Positions 17,621 through 27,543 of a DNA stretch of 64,000 bases are shown one piece after another. The stretch is from Amantichitinum ursilacus (lineage in GTDB: Bacteria; Pseudomonadota; Gammaproteobacteria; Burkholderiales; Chitinibacteraceae). The stretch's first letter is position 1. Every line of letters begins with the position of its first letter. Where the stretch lies: contig NZ_LAQT01000008.1 in assembly GCF_001294205.1 (NCBI RefSeq), forward strand, positions 124,001 to 188,000, given 5' to 3'. A program made the position numbers and the translations under genes. Below the pieces are notes generated by a model, which saw only the letters and a program-made list of their open reading frames with translations, searched no databases and was not told where the DNA came from.

Positions 17621-17650
17621 AAAAAACGCCAGCAAACGCTGGCGTTTTTT
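17621..17650. terminator. Bidirectional terminator between the HTH gene and etfA
   Basis: AACGCCAGC / GCTGGCGTT with an AAAC loop, flanked by A6 and T6. It can end transcription from both convergent sides. Confidence 0.9.
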
Positions 17651-17670
17651 TCATCAAACCATTCCCGATT

Positions 17671-18600
17671 TCAAAGCCGGGCGGTCAGTTCCGGCACCAC
17701 GCTAAACAAGTCGCCCACCAGGCTGTAATCGGCGTGCTGGAAGATTGGTGCGTCGGGGTCGCTGTTGATGGCGACGACGATGCCGCTGTCTTTCATGCCC
17801 GCCAGATGTTGCACCGCGCCGGAAATACCAATGGCGATATACAGCTCGGGCGCGACCACAACGCCGGTCTGGCCCACCTGGGCTTCGTTGGGCGCAAAGC
17901 CTTCATCGACGGCGGCGCGGCTGGCCCCGATTGCGGCATTCAGTTTGCTAGCCAGCGGGTGCAGCAGCGTATCAAAGCCTTCGGCGCTGCCCAGCGCGCG
18001 CCCGCCGCTGACCACCACGCGGGCGTTGGTCAGTTCGGGGCGATCGCTATGCGGTTGCACTTCGGCCAGCCAGCTGGAATGCGGTTGGCTGGCGTCGGCG
18101 GCAAAGCTGCGCGTTTCGATGGGCGCGGCGGCCTGCGTACCGGTGGCGGCGAAGGCGGGGGCGCGGATGCTGAGTACACGCCGGGCATCGAGACTCTGAA
18201 CACGCGCTTGCACATTGCCCGCATAAGTGGGGCGCACAAAAGTGTCTGCGCTTTCGATACGAATCAGGTCGGGCAGCATATTTACATCCAGCAGCGCGGC
18301 CACGCGCGGCAAAACATCGCGCGACAAGGTGCCGGCTGCGGCGAGGATCACGTCGTAGTCGGCCGCCAGGTTAACCAGCGCGGGCGCCAGTTGCTCGGGG
18401 CTGATCTGCGCTGCGGTGTCGAGTTGCAGCACGCGGTTGATCCCTGCGAGGGTGGCCAGTTCGGCCGCGACGGCGCTCAGATCCGCGCCAGCAATCACAG
18501 CGTCAATCTGTTCGCCCAACTGGCGTGCGGCGGTGACGGCGTGACGGGTGGCAGGGCGCAACTGGCCTTGGTGATGTTCGGCGACTAAGAGAATTTTCAT
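17671..18600 (-). CDS. etfA: Electron transfer flavoprotein alpha subunit
   Basis: A 309-residue FAD-binding subunit of ETF, which passes electrons from acyl-CoA and other dehydrogenases to ETF-ubiquinone oxidoreductase. The C-terminal FAD domain has the family signature: VVVSGGRALGS, then GASRAAVDEGFAPNEAQVGQTG, VAPELYIAIGISGAVQHLAGM and INSDPDAPIFQHADYSLVGDLF. The ATG overlaps the etfB stop by 4 bases. The ubiquinone oxidoreductase that takes its electrons is encoded at 21261. Confidence 0.96.
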   Translation of the reverse strand: MKILLVAEHHQGQLRPATRHAVTAARQLGEQIDAVIAGADLSAVAAELATLAGINRVLQLDTAAQISPEQLAPALVNLAADYDVILAAAGTLSRDVLPRVAALLDVNMLPDLIRIESADTFVRPTYAGNVQARVQSLDARRVLSIRAPAFAATGTQAAAPIETRSFAADASQPHSSWLAEVQPHSDRPELTNARVVVSGGRALGSAEGFDTLLHPLASKLNAAIGASRAAVDEGFAPNEAQVGQTGVVVAPELYIAIGISGAVQHLAGMKDSGIVVAINSDPDAPIFQHADYSLVGDLFSVVPELTARL

Positions 18601-19355
18601 GGCAGCACCCTGGTGTCTGCGCGCAGACGGTTGATCAGTTCTTCGACGCTGTTTACGCGCTGGCCCGCGGCGCGCGCCGGTGGTTCGTTGACGCCCAGCA
18701 AACGGTGATGCGCGCTGAGTGTGACGCCCAACGCTTCGGGAGTCAGCGTTTCGATCGGCTTTTTGCGCGCCTGCATCAGGTTGGGCAATTTCACATAACG
18801 CGGTTCATTCAAACGCAAATCGGCGGTGACGACGGCGGGCAAGGGCACGCGCACGGTTTGCTGGCCGCCTTCAATTTCGCGCACGACGGTTAATGTGTCA
18901 GCCGATTCAACAGTAATTTGCGATGCGGCCACCGCTTGCGGCCGGTTTAACAACGCGGCCAGCATCGGGCCGACTACGGCGGCGTCTTCGTCGATGGCTT
19001 GTTTGCCCAGCAAAATCAGCTGCGGCTGTTCGCGCTCGGCTACCTGGCGCAATAGCTTGGCGCTGCTTAATGCGTCGATGGCCACATCGCCGCTGTCGAT
19101 CAGAATGGCGCGATCCGCGCCCATGGCCAGCGCATGGCGCAGCGTATCCTGCGCGCCTGCCGGGCCGACACTGACGGCCACAATCTCGCTGGCCTGGCCG
19201 GCTTCCTTCAGCCGCACCGCGGCTTCTACCGCGTTTTCATCGAACGGGTTCATGCTCATTTTGGCCGCGCCGACATCGACATCCGAGCCATCGGCTTTCA
19301 GCCGCACTTTGACATTGGCGTCCACGACGCGCTTGACCGCTACCAGTATTTTCAT
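18597..19355 (-). CDS. etfB: Electron transfer flavoprotein beta subunit
   Basis: A 252-residue AMP-binding ETF beta subunit, starting MKILVAVKRVVDANVKVRLK and containing the family segment VREIEGGQQTVRVPLPAVVTADLRLNEPRYVKLPNLMQARKKPI. The ATG at 19355 has a GAGGAAC ribosome site; the upstream frame is just the tail of fpr. It lies 25 bases after fpr and overlaps etfA by 4 bases, so the three genes should be one transcript. Confidence 0.96.
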   Translation of the reverse strand: MKILVAVKRVVDANVKVRLKADGSDVDVGAAKMSMNPFDENAVEAAVRLKEAGQASEIVAVSVGPAGAQDTLRHALAMGADRAILIDSGDVAIDALSSAKLLRQVAEREQPQLILLGKQAIDEDAAVVGPMLAALLNRPQAVAASQITVESADTLTVVREIEGGQQTVRVPLPAVVTADLRLNEPRYVKLPNLMQARKKPIETLTPEALGVTLSAHHRLLGVNEPPARAAGQRVNSVEELINRLRADTRVLP

Positions 19356-19380
19356 CGGGTTGTTCCTCGGGCCTTGCGGC

Positions 19381-20151
19381 TTACCACAATTGTTCGACGG
19401 CCAGATGGCCCGGTGCGCCACGGCGCGACAGCGTAAAGCCACGCTCGCTTAATATCGTGCGCGTTTCTTCCACCATGTCGGGGTTACCGCAAATCATGAT
19501 GCGCGAGCGTTCCTGGTCCAGCGGGATGCCGGTGGCGGTTTCAAGGCCACCGTTTTTCAGCAAATCGGTAATGCGTGTATCGAGCGCGCCTTCGACCACT
19601 TCGCGCGTCACGATGGGCACGTAATGCAGCTTGTGGGCAAATTCGCTATAGAACTCGTGCGTGGCAAAGGCGCGGATGGTGTCTTCATAGGCCAGCTCGG
19701 CTTTCTCGCGCACGCTTTGTACCAGGATCAGCCGGTCATATTCTTCCCATGCGCTGAAGTCGTACAGGATGGACAGGAACGGGGCGAGGCCGGTGCCGGT
19801 GGCCAGCATCCATAAATCCTTGCCTTGCTCAAAGCGATCGCGCGTCAGGAAACCATAGGCGGTCTTGTCGACAAACAGCGGATCGCCCACTTTCAGATTG
19901 GTGAGCTCGCTGGTGAATTCGCCGTCGGGTACCACGATAGACAGAAATTCGAGATGCTCGTCGTAGTCGGCGGACAGGATCGAATAAGCGCGCCAGACGA
20001 TCTTGTCGCCCTTTTGCACACCCAGCCGGGCAAACTGGCCCGGCACAAACTTGAACGCCTCGCCCCGGGTGGTGCGCAAGGTGAACAGATTGGGCGTCCA
20101 CCGATGCAGATACGTAATCGTCTCCGTGGTGTATTTGCTATTTGCGGTCAT
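19381..20151 (-). CDS. fpr: Ferredoxin-NADP+ reductase
   Basis: A 256-residue bacterial-type FPR, FAD-dependent, exchanging electrons between NADPH and ferredoxin/flavodoxin. FAD motif RAYSI (in WRAYSILSADYDEHLEF); NADP motif ATGTGLAPFLSIL; conserved ICGNPDMVEETRTIL; ends VEQLW with an aromatic C terminus. The ATG at 20151 has an AGAGGAA ribosome site, preferred over an in-frame GTG at 20184. It precedes etfBA in one operon and is divergent from a LysR gene of the FinR type that in pseudomonads activates fpr under oxidative stress. Confidence 0.93.
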   Translation of the reverse strand: MTANSKYTTETITYLHRWTPNLFTLRTTRGEAFKFVPGQFARLGVQKGDKIVWRAYSILSADYDEHLEFLSIVVPDGEFTSELTNLKVGDPLFVDKTAYGFLTRDRFEQGKDLWMLATGTGLAPFLSILYDFSAWEEYDRLILVQSVREKAELAYEDTIRAFATHEFYSEFAHKLHYVPIVTREVVEGALDTRITDLLKNGGLETATGIPLDQERSRIMICGNPDMVEETRTILSERGFTLSRRGAPGHLAVEQLW

Positions 20152-20248
20152 CACGATATTCCTCTGAGTTACTTGTCGAGCCATTCTAAGTACACGTACA
20201 ATATCTGTTAACTGGATTGTTTAAATAAAACTAATCGACAAAGTAGAT

Positions 20249-21196
20249 ATGAGATACACCCTCAGACAACTTGAAGTCTTCGTCGCGGTGGCCCGGCAAG
20301 AGAGCGTGTCGCGCGCGGCCGAAGCGTTATCGATGTCGCAATCGGCCACCAGCACCGCATTGGCCGAACTGGAAAAGCAGTTCGACACGCGCCTGTTTGA
20401 TCGCTACGGCAAGCGGCTGCAGCTTAACGAGCTAAGCCGCCAGCTGTTGCCCCGCGCCATTGAACTACTAGATAGGGCCGGGCAGATTGAATCTCTACTG
20501 ACCGGCGACACCGGCATCGGGCCGCTGAGCATCGGCGCGTCGCTGACCATCGGCAATTATCTGGCCACGCTGTTGGTGGGCGACTTTATGCGGCAACACC
20601 CGGGCTGCCGCGTGCAGATGTCAGTGCATAACACCGCCACCATCGTGCGTCAGGTGGCGCATCTGGAAGTGGATGTCGGGCTGATTGAAGGTGACTTTCA
20701 GCATCCCGATCTGGAAGTGCTGCCGTGGATACCCGATGAGCTGGTGGTATTCGCTGCGCCTGGCCACCCCTTGGCCAAACTGGACAGCGTGAGCATGGAT
20801 GACCTGGTGGCCGCGCCGTGGATTTTGCGTGAGGCGGGTTCCGGCACGCGCCAGACCTTTGATTACGCGATGCGCCACGTGGCGTCGAACCTGGATATCC
20901 GTCTGGAGCTGGAGCACACCGAGGCGATCAAGCGCGCGGTGGAATCGGGCTTGGGCATCGGCTGTATCAGCCGGCTGGCGCTGAAAGAAGCGTTCCGCCG
21001 CGGCAGCCTGGTGCCGCTGAATGTGCCGGGGCTGGATTTGCAGCGCATGTTCCACTTTGTGCTGCACAAGCAGAAATTTCGCACGGCCGGCGTCGAGGCC
21101 TTTATTGCACTGTGCCGCGCGGTGTCGCAGGGCGTGCGCCGAAGTGACGAGATCGTGCTGCCGGGGCCGGATGGACAACCGGTTCACTATCTATAA
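20249..21196 (+). CDS. LysR-type regulator, FinR-like
   Basis: A 315-residue LTTR. The winged HTH is at residues 1-60 (LRQLEVFVAVARQESVSRAAEALSMSQSATSTALAELEKQF); the co-inducer domain follows (IGASLTIGNYLATLLVGDFM). It is divergently placed 97 bases from fpr, the arrangement of finR-fpr in Pseudomonas, where FinR activates fpr in response to superoxide. The CysB-like/LysR substrate domain is intact. I infer, but cannot prove, that it controls fpr-etfBA. Confidence 0.82.
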   Translation: MRYTLRQLEVFVAVARQESVSRAAEALSMSQSATSTALAELEKQFDTRLFDRYGKRLQLNELSRQLLPRAIELLDRAGQIESLLTGDTGIGPLSIGASLTIGNYLATLLVGDFMRQHPGCRVQMSVHNTATIVRQVAHLEVDVGLIEGDFQHPDLEVLPWIPDELVVFAAPGHPLAKLDSVSMDDLVAAPWILREAGSGTRQTFDYAMRHVASNLDIRLELEHTEAIKRAVESGLGIGCISRLALKEAFRRGSLVPLNVPGLDLQRMFHFVLHKQKFRTAGVEAFIALCRAVSQGVRRSDEIVLPGPDGQPVHYL

Positions 21197-21260
21197 GTAG
21201 TGGTCGGGTTAACGAGCCTTGGTTGCGATGAATTGTTGTGATGAACATCTGGAATAGCGC

Positions 21261-22904
21261 ATGCAACGCGATGTAATGGAATACGACGTGGTCATCGTCG
21301 GGGCGGGACCGGCCGGTTTATCGGCCGCCATCCGCCTGAAACAACTGGCTGCGGCCGCCAGCGCCGAAATCAGCGTCTGTGTGCTGGAGAAGGGCGCCCA
21401 AGTGGGCGCGCATTTGTTGTCAGGCGCGGTGCTGGACCCGATTGCGCTGAATGAGCTGCTGCCGGACTGGCGCGAGCGCGGCGCGCCGCTGGACACGCCG
21501 GTAATGCATGACCAGTTTTTATTGCTGGACGAAGACGCGGCCTACCCGGTGCCGCATGCCCTGCTGCCGCCGATGATGCGCAACGACGGCAATTACATCA
21601 TCAGCCTGACCCGCTTTGGCCAGTGGTTGGCCGAGCAAGCCGAAGCGTTGGGCGTAGAGATCTATCCTGGCTTTCCGGCGGCGGCGTTGTTGTTTGATGA
21701 ACACGATGTGGTGCAAGGCGTGCAGGTGGCCGACGCGGGTGTGGGCAAAGACGGCAAGCCCACGTCCGGCTATGCGCCCGGTATCGAAATTCGCGCGCGC
21801 TATACCTTGATTGGCGAAGGGGCACGCGGCTCGTTGACGCGCGTGCTGGAACAACGCCTGGGCTTGCGCCCGGTGCCGCAGAAATACGGCTTGGGCATTA
21901 AAGAACTGTGGCGCGTGCCCGCCGCGCAGCATCGCGCGGGCAGCGTGACGCATGCGCTGGGCTGGCCGCTGGGGCAGCGCGCGGGCGGCGGCTTGTTTGT
22001 GTATCACATGGCGCCCGATCTGGTTTCGATTGGCCTGGTCACGCATCTGGATTACGCCAATCCGTCCTTATCGCCGTTCGAAGAATTCCAGCGCGCCAAA
22101 ACGCATCCGGCAATCCGCAAAATGCTGGAGGGCGGCGAACGCATAGGCTACGGCGCGCGCGCGATCAGCGAAGGCGGCTGGCAAAGCCTGCCGCAACTGG
22201 CGTTTGCCGGCGGCGTGCTGATGGGCTGTGCGGCGGGCATGGTGAACGTGCCGCGCATTAAAGGTAATCACAACGCCATGAAGAGCGGCATGCTGGCGGC
22301 CGAAAGTGCATTTGCGGCGCTGCAAAGCGGACGCCAGCACGATGTATTGGCCGATTACCCGACGGCCGTGCATGCGTCGTGGATCGGCGCCGAATTGCGC
22401 CAGGTGCGCAATATCAAACCGGCGTTATCGCGCTTTGGATTGATCGCAGGCACCTTGTACGCGGGCGCGGAAATGTGGCTGCAACATTTTCGTGTTAGCC
22501 CGCCGTGGACGCTGCGCCACAGCAAGCCGGACTTTGCCACGCTGCGGCCGCAAGCCAGCTTACAAGTTGAAAGGTATGCACGGCCCGATGGCGTGCTGAC
22601 GTTTGATAAAGCCAGTTCGTTGCAATTATCCAACACCTGGCACGAGGCCAATCAGCCGGTGCACCTGATGCTGTTGCAGCCCGAGCGTGCTATCACCTTG
22701 AATTTGCAGGTTTATGGCGCGCCGGAAACGCATTATTGCCCGGCTGGCGTGTACGAAACCGTGCAACGCGACGGCGCGGCGGCCTTGCAGATCAACGCCC
22801 AAAACTGTTTGCACTGTAAAACCTGCGACATCAAAGATCCGTCACAGAACATCGTCTGGCAAACGCCGGAAGGCGGCGGTGGACCTAACTATATTGATCT
22901 GTGA
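21261..22904 (+). CDS. Electron transfer flavoprotein-ubiquinone oxidoreductase
   Basis: A 547-residue membrane-associated flavoprotein that takes electrons from ETF to the quinone pool. N-terminal FAD loop VVIVGAGPAGLSAAIRL; the ubiquinone/membrane region KYGLGIKELW and SLPQLAFAGGVLMGCAAGMVNVPRIKGNHNAMKSGM; a C-terminal 4Fe-4S domain with NCLHCKTCDIKDPSQNI, ending GGGPNYIDL as usual. Length matches the family. It lies 64 bases after the LysR gene, close to but divergent from etfBA, so all parts of the ETF chain are encoded together. Confidence 0.96.
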   Translation: MQRDVMEYDVVIVGAGPAGLSAAIRLKQLAAAASAEISVCVLEKGAQVGAHLLSGAVLDPIALNELLPDWRERGAPLDTPVMHDQFLLLDEDAAYPVPHALLPPMMRNDGNYIISLTRFGQWLAEQAEALGVEIYPGFPAAALLFDEHDVVQGVQVADAGVGKDGKPTSGYAPGIEIRARYTLIGEGARGSLTRVLEQRLGLRPVPQKYGLGIKELWRVPAAQHRAGSVTHALGWPLGQRAGGGLFVYHMAPDLVSIGLVTHLDYANPSLSPFEEFQRAKTHPAIRKMLEGGERIGYGARAISEGGWQSLPQLAFAGGVLMGCAAGMVNVPRIKGNHNAMKSGMLAAESAFAALQSGRQHDVLADYPTAVHASWIGAELRQVRNIKPALSRFGLIAGTLYAGAEMWLQHFRVSPPWTLRHSKPDFATLRPQASLQVERYARPDGVLTFDKASSLQLSNTWHEANQPVHLMLLQPERAITLNLQVYGAPETHYCPAGVYETVQRDGAAALQINAQNCLHCKTCDIKDPSQNIVWQTPEGGGGPNYIDL

Positions 22905-23133
22905 CTAGGTGTGGCGCGGCAAGCAACTGTTCTGAAAGCACATTTCTTGCACCGTATTGATGTCGCGCAAAGCAGTGCAACATCAGTCGCGGCGCGTGGC
23001 CGCAGCTTGCCCGCGGCTATGCTACTGTCATGGAGAACACAAAAAATCGGCGTCAGGGATAATTACAGTTTGTGCCAGCAAAACACTCTGTTTATGCTCA
23101 TTCCTTGAATGCACCCATGACCAACCCTTCCAA

Positions 23134-25527
23134 GTGATTCCGCCCTTGTTACCCCGGCTGCGCAATTTCTATACAGATAACCGGTTAGCTTTGCGCCTGG
23201 TGGCTGCTGTCATCGTAACCAGCGTGTTGGTAGCCCTGTCTCTCGCGTTTTTCCTGGCCCGCCAGGAATATCAACGCAGCCTGACCCAGATTCGTACTGA
23301 TCTGGAAACACTGTCGCGCACCGTGCGCCCGCAGCTGGCCGTTAACTTGTGGTTGGTGAATACCGAAGCGGTGCGCACCCAGCTCAATTCTTTATTGCAA
23401 ACCAAAGTAGTGGGTTACGCCGAACTGGTGGAAACCGACGGCTCGCGTTATCAAGCGGGGCAATTGCCCGATGATCATCGCTCTGTGGTCAGCATGAGCT
23501 TTCCGGTGGAATATCTGCATCCGCTGACCAACAAGGCCGTTCGCCTGGGGCAGCTGACGCTGGTGAACACGCTGGACGGCCTGGAATCGCAGATTTTTGA
23601 TCAAATGATGCGCATTCTGCTGCTGCTGGCCACGGGCATGTTTGCGGCGGCGCTGTGTTTTATCTTGCTGTACCACCGTTTGATTGCGCGTCATCTGCGC
23701 CATATCGCCGACTTTACGCGCCACTTTAATTACGAAAGTTTGACCGCGCCGCTGGTGCTGGCCCGGCGCGACACCAGCCCGGACGAACTGCAAACGCTGG
23801 CCGATGCGTTTAACGCCATGCGCCGCAATCTGCAGCAAGGCCTTAACGAACGTGATCAGGCGCAACACGAGCTGATCCGCGAAAAAGAGCTGGCCGAAGC
23901 CACGCTGGGCTCGGTGGCCGACGCCATCATCACCACCACGGCAGATGGTCGCGTCAAGTTGCTGAACCCGGCGGCGGAAACCCTAACCGGATGGATGTAT
24001 CAGGAAGCGCTGGGCCGTCCGATTACCGAAGTGGTGGCGACGCTGGCGGAGAGTGGCAGCACGCAACTGATTGAAATGCTGGATGAAGTGCAAAGCGGCA
24101 CGCATCCGGCGCGCCGTGTGACCGCCACGGTGATCAGCCGTCTGGGCCAGCGTTATCGCGTGGAAATGGCGTTGGCGGCGGTGCCCGATGCAGATGGCAT
24201 CGGCTTTGTGGTGGCGTTGCACGATATCTCGGAAGCCGAAGCGCTGACCGCGCGGCTGGCTTATCAAGCCACCCACGATGAGCTGACCAGCTTGACCAAT
24301 CGCCGCGGCTTTATGAGCGCATTGGTGCAAGCCAACGAAACCGTGCGTTCGGGTGGCAAAGCCTGCGTGCTGATGCAGCTGGATCTGGACCAGTTCAAAC
24401 TGGTTAACGATACCTGTGGCCACCTGGCGGGCGATGAATTGTTGCGCCAGCTGGCGCGCCTGTTACAGGAAATGGTGCCGATTGGCGTGCTGGTGGGCCG
24501 TCTGGGCGGCGATGAGTTTGGCGTGCTGGTGCCCGGCGAAGAAAGCGACGGCGCGCAAGCGTTGGCTGAGCGCATCTTGATGACGCTGGAGCAGTATCGT
24601 TTTGTCTGGCACGACCGCCCGTTTACTGTGACCGGCAGCATGGGCCTGGTGCATCTGGATGCTGACGCGCCCAATCTGCAAGAGGTAATCAGTCGCGCCG
24701 ATGTGGCTTGTTTTGCGGCCAAAGAGGCAGGGCGCAATCGCTATTCGTGGTATCGCGGCGGCGAGGTCAATCTGGAACATCGCCACAACGAGTTGCAGCT
24801 GCTGGCTACCTTGCGCCAGGCGGCCGAGCAGAACTGGTTCCAGCTGTATTTTCAGCCCATCGTTGCCGCCAATGGCCAGGGCGAGCCGCATTATGAAGTG
24901 CTGCTGCGGCTGGTAGATGCAACGGGCAAGGTCATCTCACCCGGCGCGTTTATTCCAGCGGCGGAACGCTATGACTTGATGGCGACGATTGACCGCTGGG
25001 TGATTGCGCATACGCTGGCCGAAATCAACGAACGCATGGCGCGCGGCGAAAAAGTGACCATGCTGTCGGTGAATCTCTCGGGTAAATCGCTGACCAAACA
25101 GACCCTGGCGTTTGTGCTGGAGCAGCTGGACGAATCAAAAGTGCCGCCCGATTTGTTGTGTTTTGAAATTACTGAAACCAGCGCGATTGCCAATATCAAA
25201 GAATCGACGCTGTTTATTGAAGCGCTGCGTTTACGCGGCTGTCGCTTTGCGCTGGATGACTTTGGCAGCGGCTTCTCGTCGTTTACCTATCTGAAAACCC
25301 TGCCGGTGGATTATCTGAAAATTGACGGCAGCCTGGTGCGCGATGTGGTGGAAGACCACGTGAGCCGGCAGATGGTGATTGCGGTGAACCGGATTGCGCA
25401 TGCGATGGGGCGGCAGACGATTGCGGAGTATGTGGAGTCGGCGCAGATTGCGGCGAAGTTGACTGAAATCGGGGTGGACTATCTGCAGGGGTATCACATC
25501 GGCATGCCCCGCCCCTCCCAGGTGTGA
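23134..25527 (+). CDS. Membrane PAS-GGDEF-EAL protein (cyclic-di-GMP metabolism)
   Basis: About 797 residues from a GTG at 23134; the frame is open further up to 22957, but that part looks non-coding. TM1 about 18-40, a periplasmic sensor loop (41-158), TM2 about 159-180, HAMP-like linker, PAS (about 253-370), GGDEF with intact GGDEF at about 457-461 (RLGGDEFGVLV), then EAL with EVLLRL at about 588, ETSAI, and ALDDFGSGFSSFTYLKTLPVDYLKIDG. Both catalytic sites look intact, so it could make or break cyclic-di-GMP. A six-codon ORF (ATG 23117) ends across the GTG. Confidence in identity is high, in the start low. Confidence 0.88.
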   Translation: MIPPLLPRLRNFYTDNRLALRLVAAVIVTSVLVALSLAFFLARQEYQRSLTQIRTDLETLSRTVRPQLAVNLWLVNTEAVRTQLNSLLQTKVVGYAELVETDGSRYQAGQLPDDHRSVVSMSFPVEYLHPLTNKAVRLGQLTLVNTLDGLESQIFDQMMRILLLLATGMFAAALCFILLYHRLIARHLRHIADFTRHFNYESLTAPLVLARRDTSPDELQTLADAFNAMRRNLQQGLNERDQAQHELIREKELAEATLGSVADAIITTTADGRVKLLNPAAETLTGWMYQEALGRPITEVVATLAESGSTQLIEMLDEVQSGTHPARRVTATVISRLGQRYRVEMALAAVPDADGIGFVVALHDISEAEALTARLAYQATHDELTSLTNRRGFMSALVQANETVRSGGKACVLMQLDLDQFKLVNDTCGHLAGDELLRQLARLLQEMVPIGVLVGRLGGDEFGVLVPGEESDGAQALAERILMTLEQYRFVWHDRPFTVTGSMGLVHLDADAPNLQEVISRADVACFAAKEAGRNRYSWYRGGEVNLEHRHNELQLLATLRQAAEQNWFQLYFQPIVAANGQGEPHYEVLLRLVDATGKVISPGAFIPAAERYDLMATIDRWVIAHTLAEINERMARGEKVTMLSVNLSGKSLTKQTLAFVLEQLDESKVPPDLLCFEITETSAIANIKESTLFIEALRLRGCRFALDDFGSGFSSFTYLKTLPVDYLKIDGSLVRDVVEDHVSRQMVIAVNRIAHAMGRQTIAEYVESAQIAAKLTEIGVDYLQGYHIGMPRPSQV

Positions 25528-25870
25528 GGGGGCCACTGCAGCACGGTCATTTTGAATCCCGGCGGTGCTCGCAATCCTCATGGCCCACCTGGCCACTCCG
25601 GTTGCTGCGCTCCGGCGGTATCCAAACTGACCGCACTGCAGCCGCCCCGACGCTGCTTTGTTGATTCGGGGCAATGCGCTTCGCTGTTGCCGGGGCCAAG
25701 GCCAGGTCAACTGCCAGGTCAACTTCCACGGCGATGTAGGGTGCGTTACCCGTAGGGCAACGCACATTTTGAGGCGCAGCCTCGGCCCCTTTGGGGGGCC
25801 TTCCAATTTGCAGGGACAGCCTCGGTCGTTTTTGGGGCCGCCCCGTTGGGCGGGAGCGCGCTGCGACAGA
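25528..25870. repeat. Non-coding, repeat-like GC-rich stretch with REP-type palindrome
   Basis: I see no gene here. It holds a palindrome GTGCGTT (25741-25747) / AACGCAC (25759-25765), preceded by TAGG, of the kind dispersed in many proteobacterial genomes. An imperfect direct repeat around CAGCCTCGG lies at about 25777 and 25812, each followed by G-rich text. Confidence 0.4.
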
Positions 25871-25872
25871 AC

Positions 25873-25904
25873 AAAAAAGCCGGGGCTTGCGCCCTGGCTT
25901 TTTT
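25873..25904. terminator. Bidirectional terminator between GGDEF-EAL gene and nadB
   Basis: GCCGGGGC / GCCCTGGC (one G-T pair) with a TTGC loop, flanked by A6 and T6, between two convergent genes. Confidence 0.85.
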
Positions 25905-25932
25905 GTTTGCTGTTGGCCCGTCGGGCTTTGTT

Positions 25933-27543
25933 CTACATCCCGGCCTGGCCGGTGCCTTCGAGGGTGGGGGTGAGCACGGTGGGTACGGCATCCGGCAGCA
26001 GTTCGGGATAGTCGCGGCTGTAGTGCAGGCCGCGGCTTTCTTTGCGGGCCATGGCGCTGCGTACGATCAGTTCGGCCGTGGTGACCAGATTGCGTAGTTC
26101 GATCAGGTCATTGCCGACGCGGAAGTTGCTGTAGTAGTCGTGGATTTCGGTTTGCAGTAGCTGGATGCGGTGCAGGGCACGTTCCAGGCGTTTGTTGGTG
26201 CGCACGATGCCGACGTAATCCCACATAAAGCGGCGCAGTTCGTCCCAGTTGTGCGAGATGACGACGGCTTCGTCGGGATCGCTGACCTGGCTTTCGTCCC
26301 ATTCCGGTACTTCGGGCAGTTCGCGCACGGGGGCGGCCAGCATTTCGGCGGCGGCGGCTTTGCCGATCACCATGCATTCCAGCAACGAATTGGAGGCCAG
26401 CCGGTTGGCGCCGTGCAGGCCGGTGCAGGCGGCTTCGCCCACCGCGTACAGGCCGTCGACGTCGGTGTGGCCGGTCAGGTCTACCGTCAGGCCGCCGCAG
26501 GTGTAATGCGCGGCGGGCACCACCGGGATGGGCTCGCGCGTGATGTCGATGCCCAGCTCCAGACAGCGCTGGTAGATGGTGGGGAAGTGCTCTTTGACGA
26601 AGCTGGACGGCTTGTACGAGATGTCGAGATACACGCAATCGTAGCCGCCTTTTTTCATCTCGAAATCGATGGCGCGGGCGACGATATCGCGCGGGGCCAG
26701 TTCGCCGCGTTCATCGTGGTTAGGCATAAAGCGCGTGCCATCGGGTAAACGCAAAATGCCGCCTTCGCCGCGCACGGCCTCGGTAATCAAAAATGATTTG
26801 GCATGCGGGTGATACAGGCAGGTGGGGTGGAACTGGATGAATTCCATATTCGAAACGCGGCAGCCCGCGCGCCAGCCCATCGCAATGCCGTCGCCGGTGG
26901 CTACGTCCGGATTGGTTGTATATAGATAAACCTTGCCCGCGCCACCGGTACACAACACGGTGTGCTGGGCCAGCATGGTTTCCACTTTGCCGGCTTGCTT
27001 GTCATAGATATAAGCGCCCCAGCAACGGTCATCTTCCAGACCCAGTTTTTTGCCGGTGATGAGATCCAGCGCGATGTGGTCTTCCAGCACGGTGATGTGC
27101 GGATGCGCCGCCACTTTCTTGGCCAGCGTGTCGATCACGGCTGCGCCGGTGGCGTCGGCGGCGTGAATGATGCGGCGATGGCTGTGGCCGCCTTCACGCG
27201 TCAGATGGTAGCCGTTGTAATTAGTGTCGCCGCTGGCGTCGCGTGTAAACGGCACGCCCATCGAGATCAGCCAGTCGATCGCCTGGCGCGAGTTTTCGAT
27301 AATAAAACGCGTGGCTTGTTCATCGCATAAGCCGCCGCCTGCAATATGAGTATCGCGGATATGTGATTCGATGCTGTCGGCATCATCCAGCACCGCGGCA
27401 ATGCCGCCTTGCGCCCACGCGCTGCCGCCATCGCGCAGTTCGCGCTTGGTGACCAGCCCCACCTTGAGTTTGTCGGCCAGCTGCAGCGCAATGGTCATGC
27501 CGGCAAGGCCGCTCCCCATGATCAGAACATCGAATTGGCGCAT
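25933..27543 (-). CDS. nadB: L-aspartate oxidase
   Basis: A 536-residue FAD enzyme that oxidises L-aspartate to iminoaspartate, the first step of de novo NAD synthesis. FAD loop [17 protein letters not shown]; the succinate-dehydrogenase-like segment [13 protein letters not shown]; [17 protein letters not shown] in the active site; [45 protein letters not shown]. The C-terminal helical domain is present. It is a single gene, convergent with the GGDEF-EAL gene; nadA/nadC are not nearby. Confidence 0.96.
   Translation of the reverse strand: MRQFDVLIMGSGLAGMTIALQLADKLKVGLVTKRELRDGGSAWAQGGIAAVLDDADSIESHIRDTHIAGGGLCDEQATRFIIENSRQAIDWLISMGVPFTRDASGDTNYNGYHLTREGGHSHRRIIHAADATGAAVIDTLAKKVAAHPHITVLEDHIALDLITGKKLGLEDDRCWGAYIYDKQAGKVETMLAQHTVLCTGGAGKVYLYTTNPDVATGDGIAMGWRAGCRVSNMEFIQFHPTCLYHPHAKSFLITEAVRGEGGILRLPDGTRFMPNHDERGELAPRDIVARAIDFEMKKGGYDCVYLDISYKPSSFVKEHFPTIYQRCLELGIDITREPIPVVPAAHYTCGGLTVDLTGHTDVDGLYAVGEAACTGLHGANRLASNSLLECMVIGKAAAAEMLAAPVRELPEVPEWDESQVSDPDEAVVISHNWDELRRFMWDYVGIVRTNKRLERALHRIQLLQTEIHDYYSNFRVGNDLIELRNLVTTAELIVRSAMARKESRGLHYSRDYPELLPDAVPTVLTPTLEGTGQAGM

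Noticed and set aside
22957-23133. N-terminal extension of the GGDEF-EAL protein
   Set aside because: It is Cys/Arg-rich without domain features and lacks a ribosome site; TM1 follows the GTG at 23134 in the usual way.
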